Shown here one piece after another: positions 63,688-64,000 of a stretch of 64,000 nt of DNA (its first letter is position 1; each line of letters begins with the position of its first letter). Both the position numbers and the translations under genes were made by a program. Under the pieces are notes generated by a model that saw only the letters and a program-made list of their open reading frames with translations, searched no databases and was not told where the DNA came from. Source of the DNA: Neorhizobium lilium (GTDB taxonomy: Bacteria; Pseudomonadota; Alphaproteobacteria; Rhizobiales; Rhizobiaceae); assembly GCF_004053875.1 (NCBI RefSeq), contig NZ_SBIP01000001.1, positions 124,001 through 188,000 of the forward strand. The letters run 5' to 3'.

Positions 63688-63843
63688 TCAGCCGTGCAGG
63701 ATTTCGACGGCGCAGATGATGGCGAAGAAACCCGCCATCATTGCGAGAATTACGTTTGAAGCGCAGCACCACCGGTCTGGCTGGCCGCCTCGCGATCGCG
63801 AGGCGGAGCTGGATTGGGGCTGGCGCAGTTCCGGGCTTTTCAT
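63688..63843 (-). CDS. 51-residue membrane ORF between kdpA and kdpB
   Basis: The ATG at 63843 is 10 bp after the kdpA stop, with GAGGG about 8 nt upstream. The product has a basic, Ser-rich first half and one hydrophobic segment near residues 31-49 ([19 protein letters not shown]), ending LHG. It is too short for usual gene calling. It is not like E. coli KdpF, which is shorter and precedes kdpA. A 22-bp perfect palindrome (63785-63806) lies inside it. Operon position, ribosome site and membrane helix argue that it is translated. Confidence 0.55.
   Translation of the reverse strand: MKSPELRQPQSSSASRSRGGQPDRWCCASNVILAMMAGFFAIICAVEILHG
63785..63806. repeat. 22-bp perfect palindrome inside the small kdp ORF
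   Basis: CCGCCTCGCGATCGCGAGGCGG reads the same on both strands. Within the kdp transcript it would give a very stable hairpin, or act as a DNA site. It encodes the Arg/Ser/Gly-rich part of the small ORF. Confidence 0.7.
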
Positions 63844-63853
63844 GGTGCGGCCC

Positions 63854-64000
63854 TCAGAAGGTCTGTCCGGCGATCATCACTAGGTGCTCTACCACCGGTC
63901 CGAGCGCGAGCGCCGGGAAGAAGGTGAGGCCGCCGACGATCAGGATTGTTCCGACCAGCAGACCGACGAACAGCGGACCGTCCGTCGGGAAAGTGCCGGC
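63854..64000 (-). CDS. kdpA: KdpA K+ channel subunit, C-terminal end (truncated by window edge)
   Basis: The last 48 residues before the stop at 63854 read in the reverse frame: [39 protein letters not shown] and on to AGQTF. The FPALALGP.xEH pattern after a membrane helix is the conserved KdpA C-terminus. KdpA is the K+-selective pore of the KdpFABC pump. The rest of the gene is to the right of the window. Confidence 0.93.
   Translation of the reverse strand, partial: AGTFPTDGPLFVGLLVGTILIVGGLTFFPALALGPVVEHLVMIAGQTF

Overview
The window looks like a chromosomal or megaplasmid segment of a Rhizobiaceae member (Rhizobium, Agrobacterium, Neorhizobium or Ensifer type). The evidence is a GC-rich alphaproteobacterial codon style, a bifunctional putA divergent from an Lrp-type putR, an arsR-arsC-arsH operon, a kdp operon with its own two-component system, and intergenic palindromes of the kind common in this family. 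I cannot fix the species. I see no rRNA or tRNA genes, CRISPR arrays, transposases or phage genes.

Left part (1-15.7 kb). A truncated DMT exporter lies at the left edge. It is followed by a SAM methyltransferase divergent from a membrane-bound GGDEF-EAL protein, then a polar amino acid type ABC transporter operon (two permeases, binding protein, ATPase) that continues into a 2-hydroxyacid dehydrogenase and a small EthD-like protein. Facing it is an arsenic operon (arsR-arsC-arsH-MFS) whose arsR start lies inside a 32-bp palindrome. Next comes proline catabolism: putA with divergent putR.

Catabolic operon (15.7-23.8 kb). A leftward operon encodes a hydantoinase, an N-carbamoyl amino acid hydrolase, a DUF917 protein, a urocanase-like protein and an FAD amine oxidase. 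It is divergent from a LysR-like regulator that appears to carry two winged-helix domains. This gene set matches the later steps described for bacterial ergothioneine or S-methyl-ergothioneine breakdown: thiourocanate hydration, thiohydantoin desulfuration, hydantoin-propionate opening, and carbamoyl-glutamate hydrolysis to glutamate. The urocanase-like protein has Ala where I recall classical urocanases have an essential Cys. No ergothionase or HutH, HutI or HutG gene is nearby. I regard this as the most interesting system in the window.

Polysaccharide region (24-57.3 kb). Block 1 (24-37 kb) holds five glycosyltransferases, an acetyltransferase, a Wzy-like membrane protein, a DUF218 protein, a WecA/MraY-type initiating transferase, a pyruvyltransferase and a Wzx flippase. 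Regulatory genes follow (37-41 kb): a hybrid PAS-kinase-REC-REC-LuxR protein and a LuxR-type regulator with a degenerate receiver. Block 2 (41-48.7 kb) is a nucleotide-sugar cassette: a GSA-type aminotransferase, an NAD epimerase, a DUF4910 protein, an RfbC-like epimerase, a C-methyltransferase, an RfbF-like cytidylyltransferase and a PIG-L deacetylase. A second pseudo-receiver LuxR protein closes it. Export follows with a Wzc-like co-polymerase that has a damaged Walker A and no tyrosine tail, a Wza-like export protein, a secreted beta-helix protein and a GDP-L-fucose synthase. Together these look like one Wzx/Wzy-type exopolysaccharide or capsule system producing an unusual deoxy or branched sugar.

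Right edge (57.4-64 kb). A leftward kdpA(partial)-orf51-kdpB-kdpC-kdpD-kdpE operon encodes high-affinity K+ uptake. It includes a short membrane ORF between kdpA and kdpB that standard gene calling could miss.
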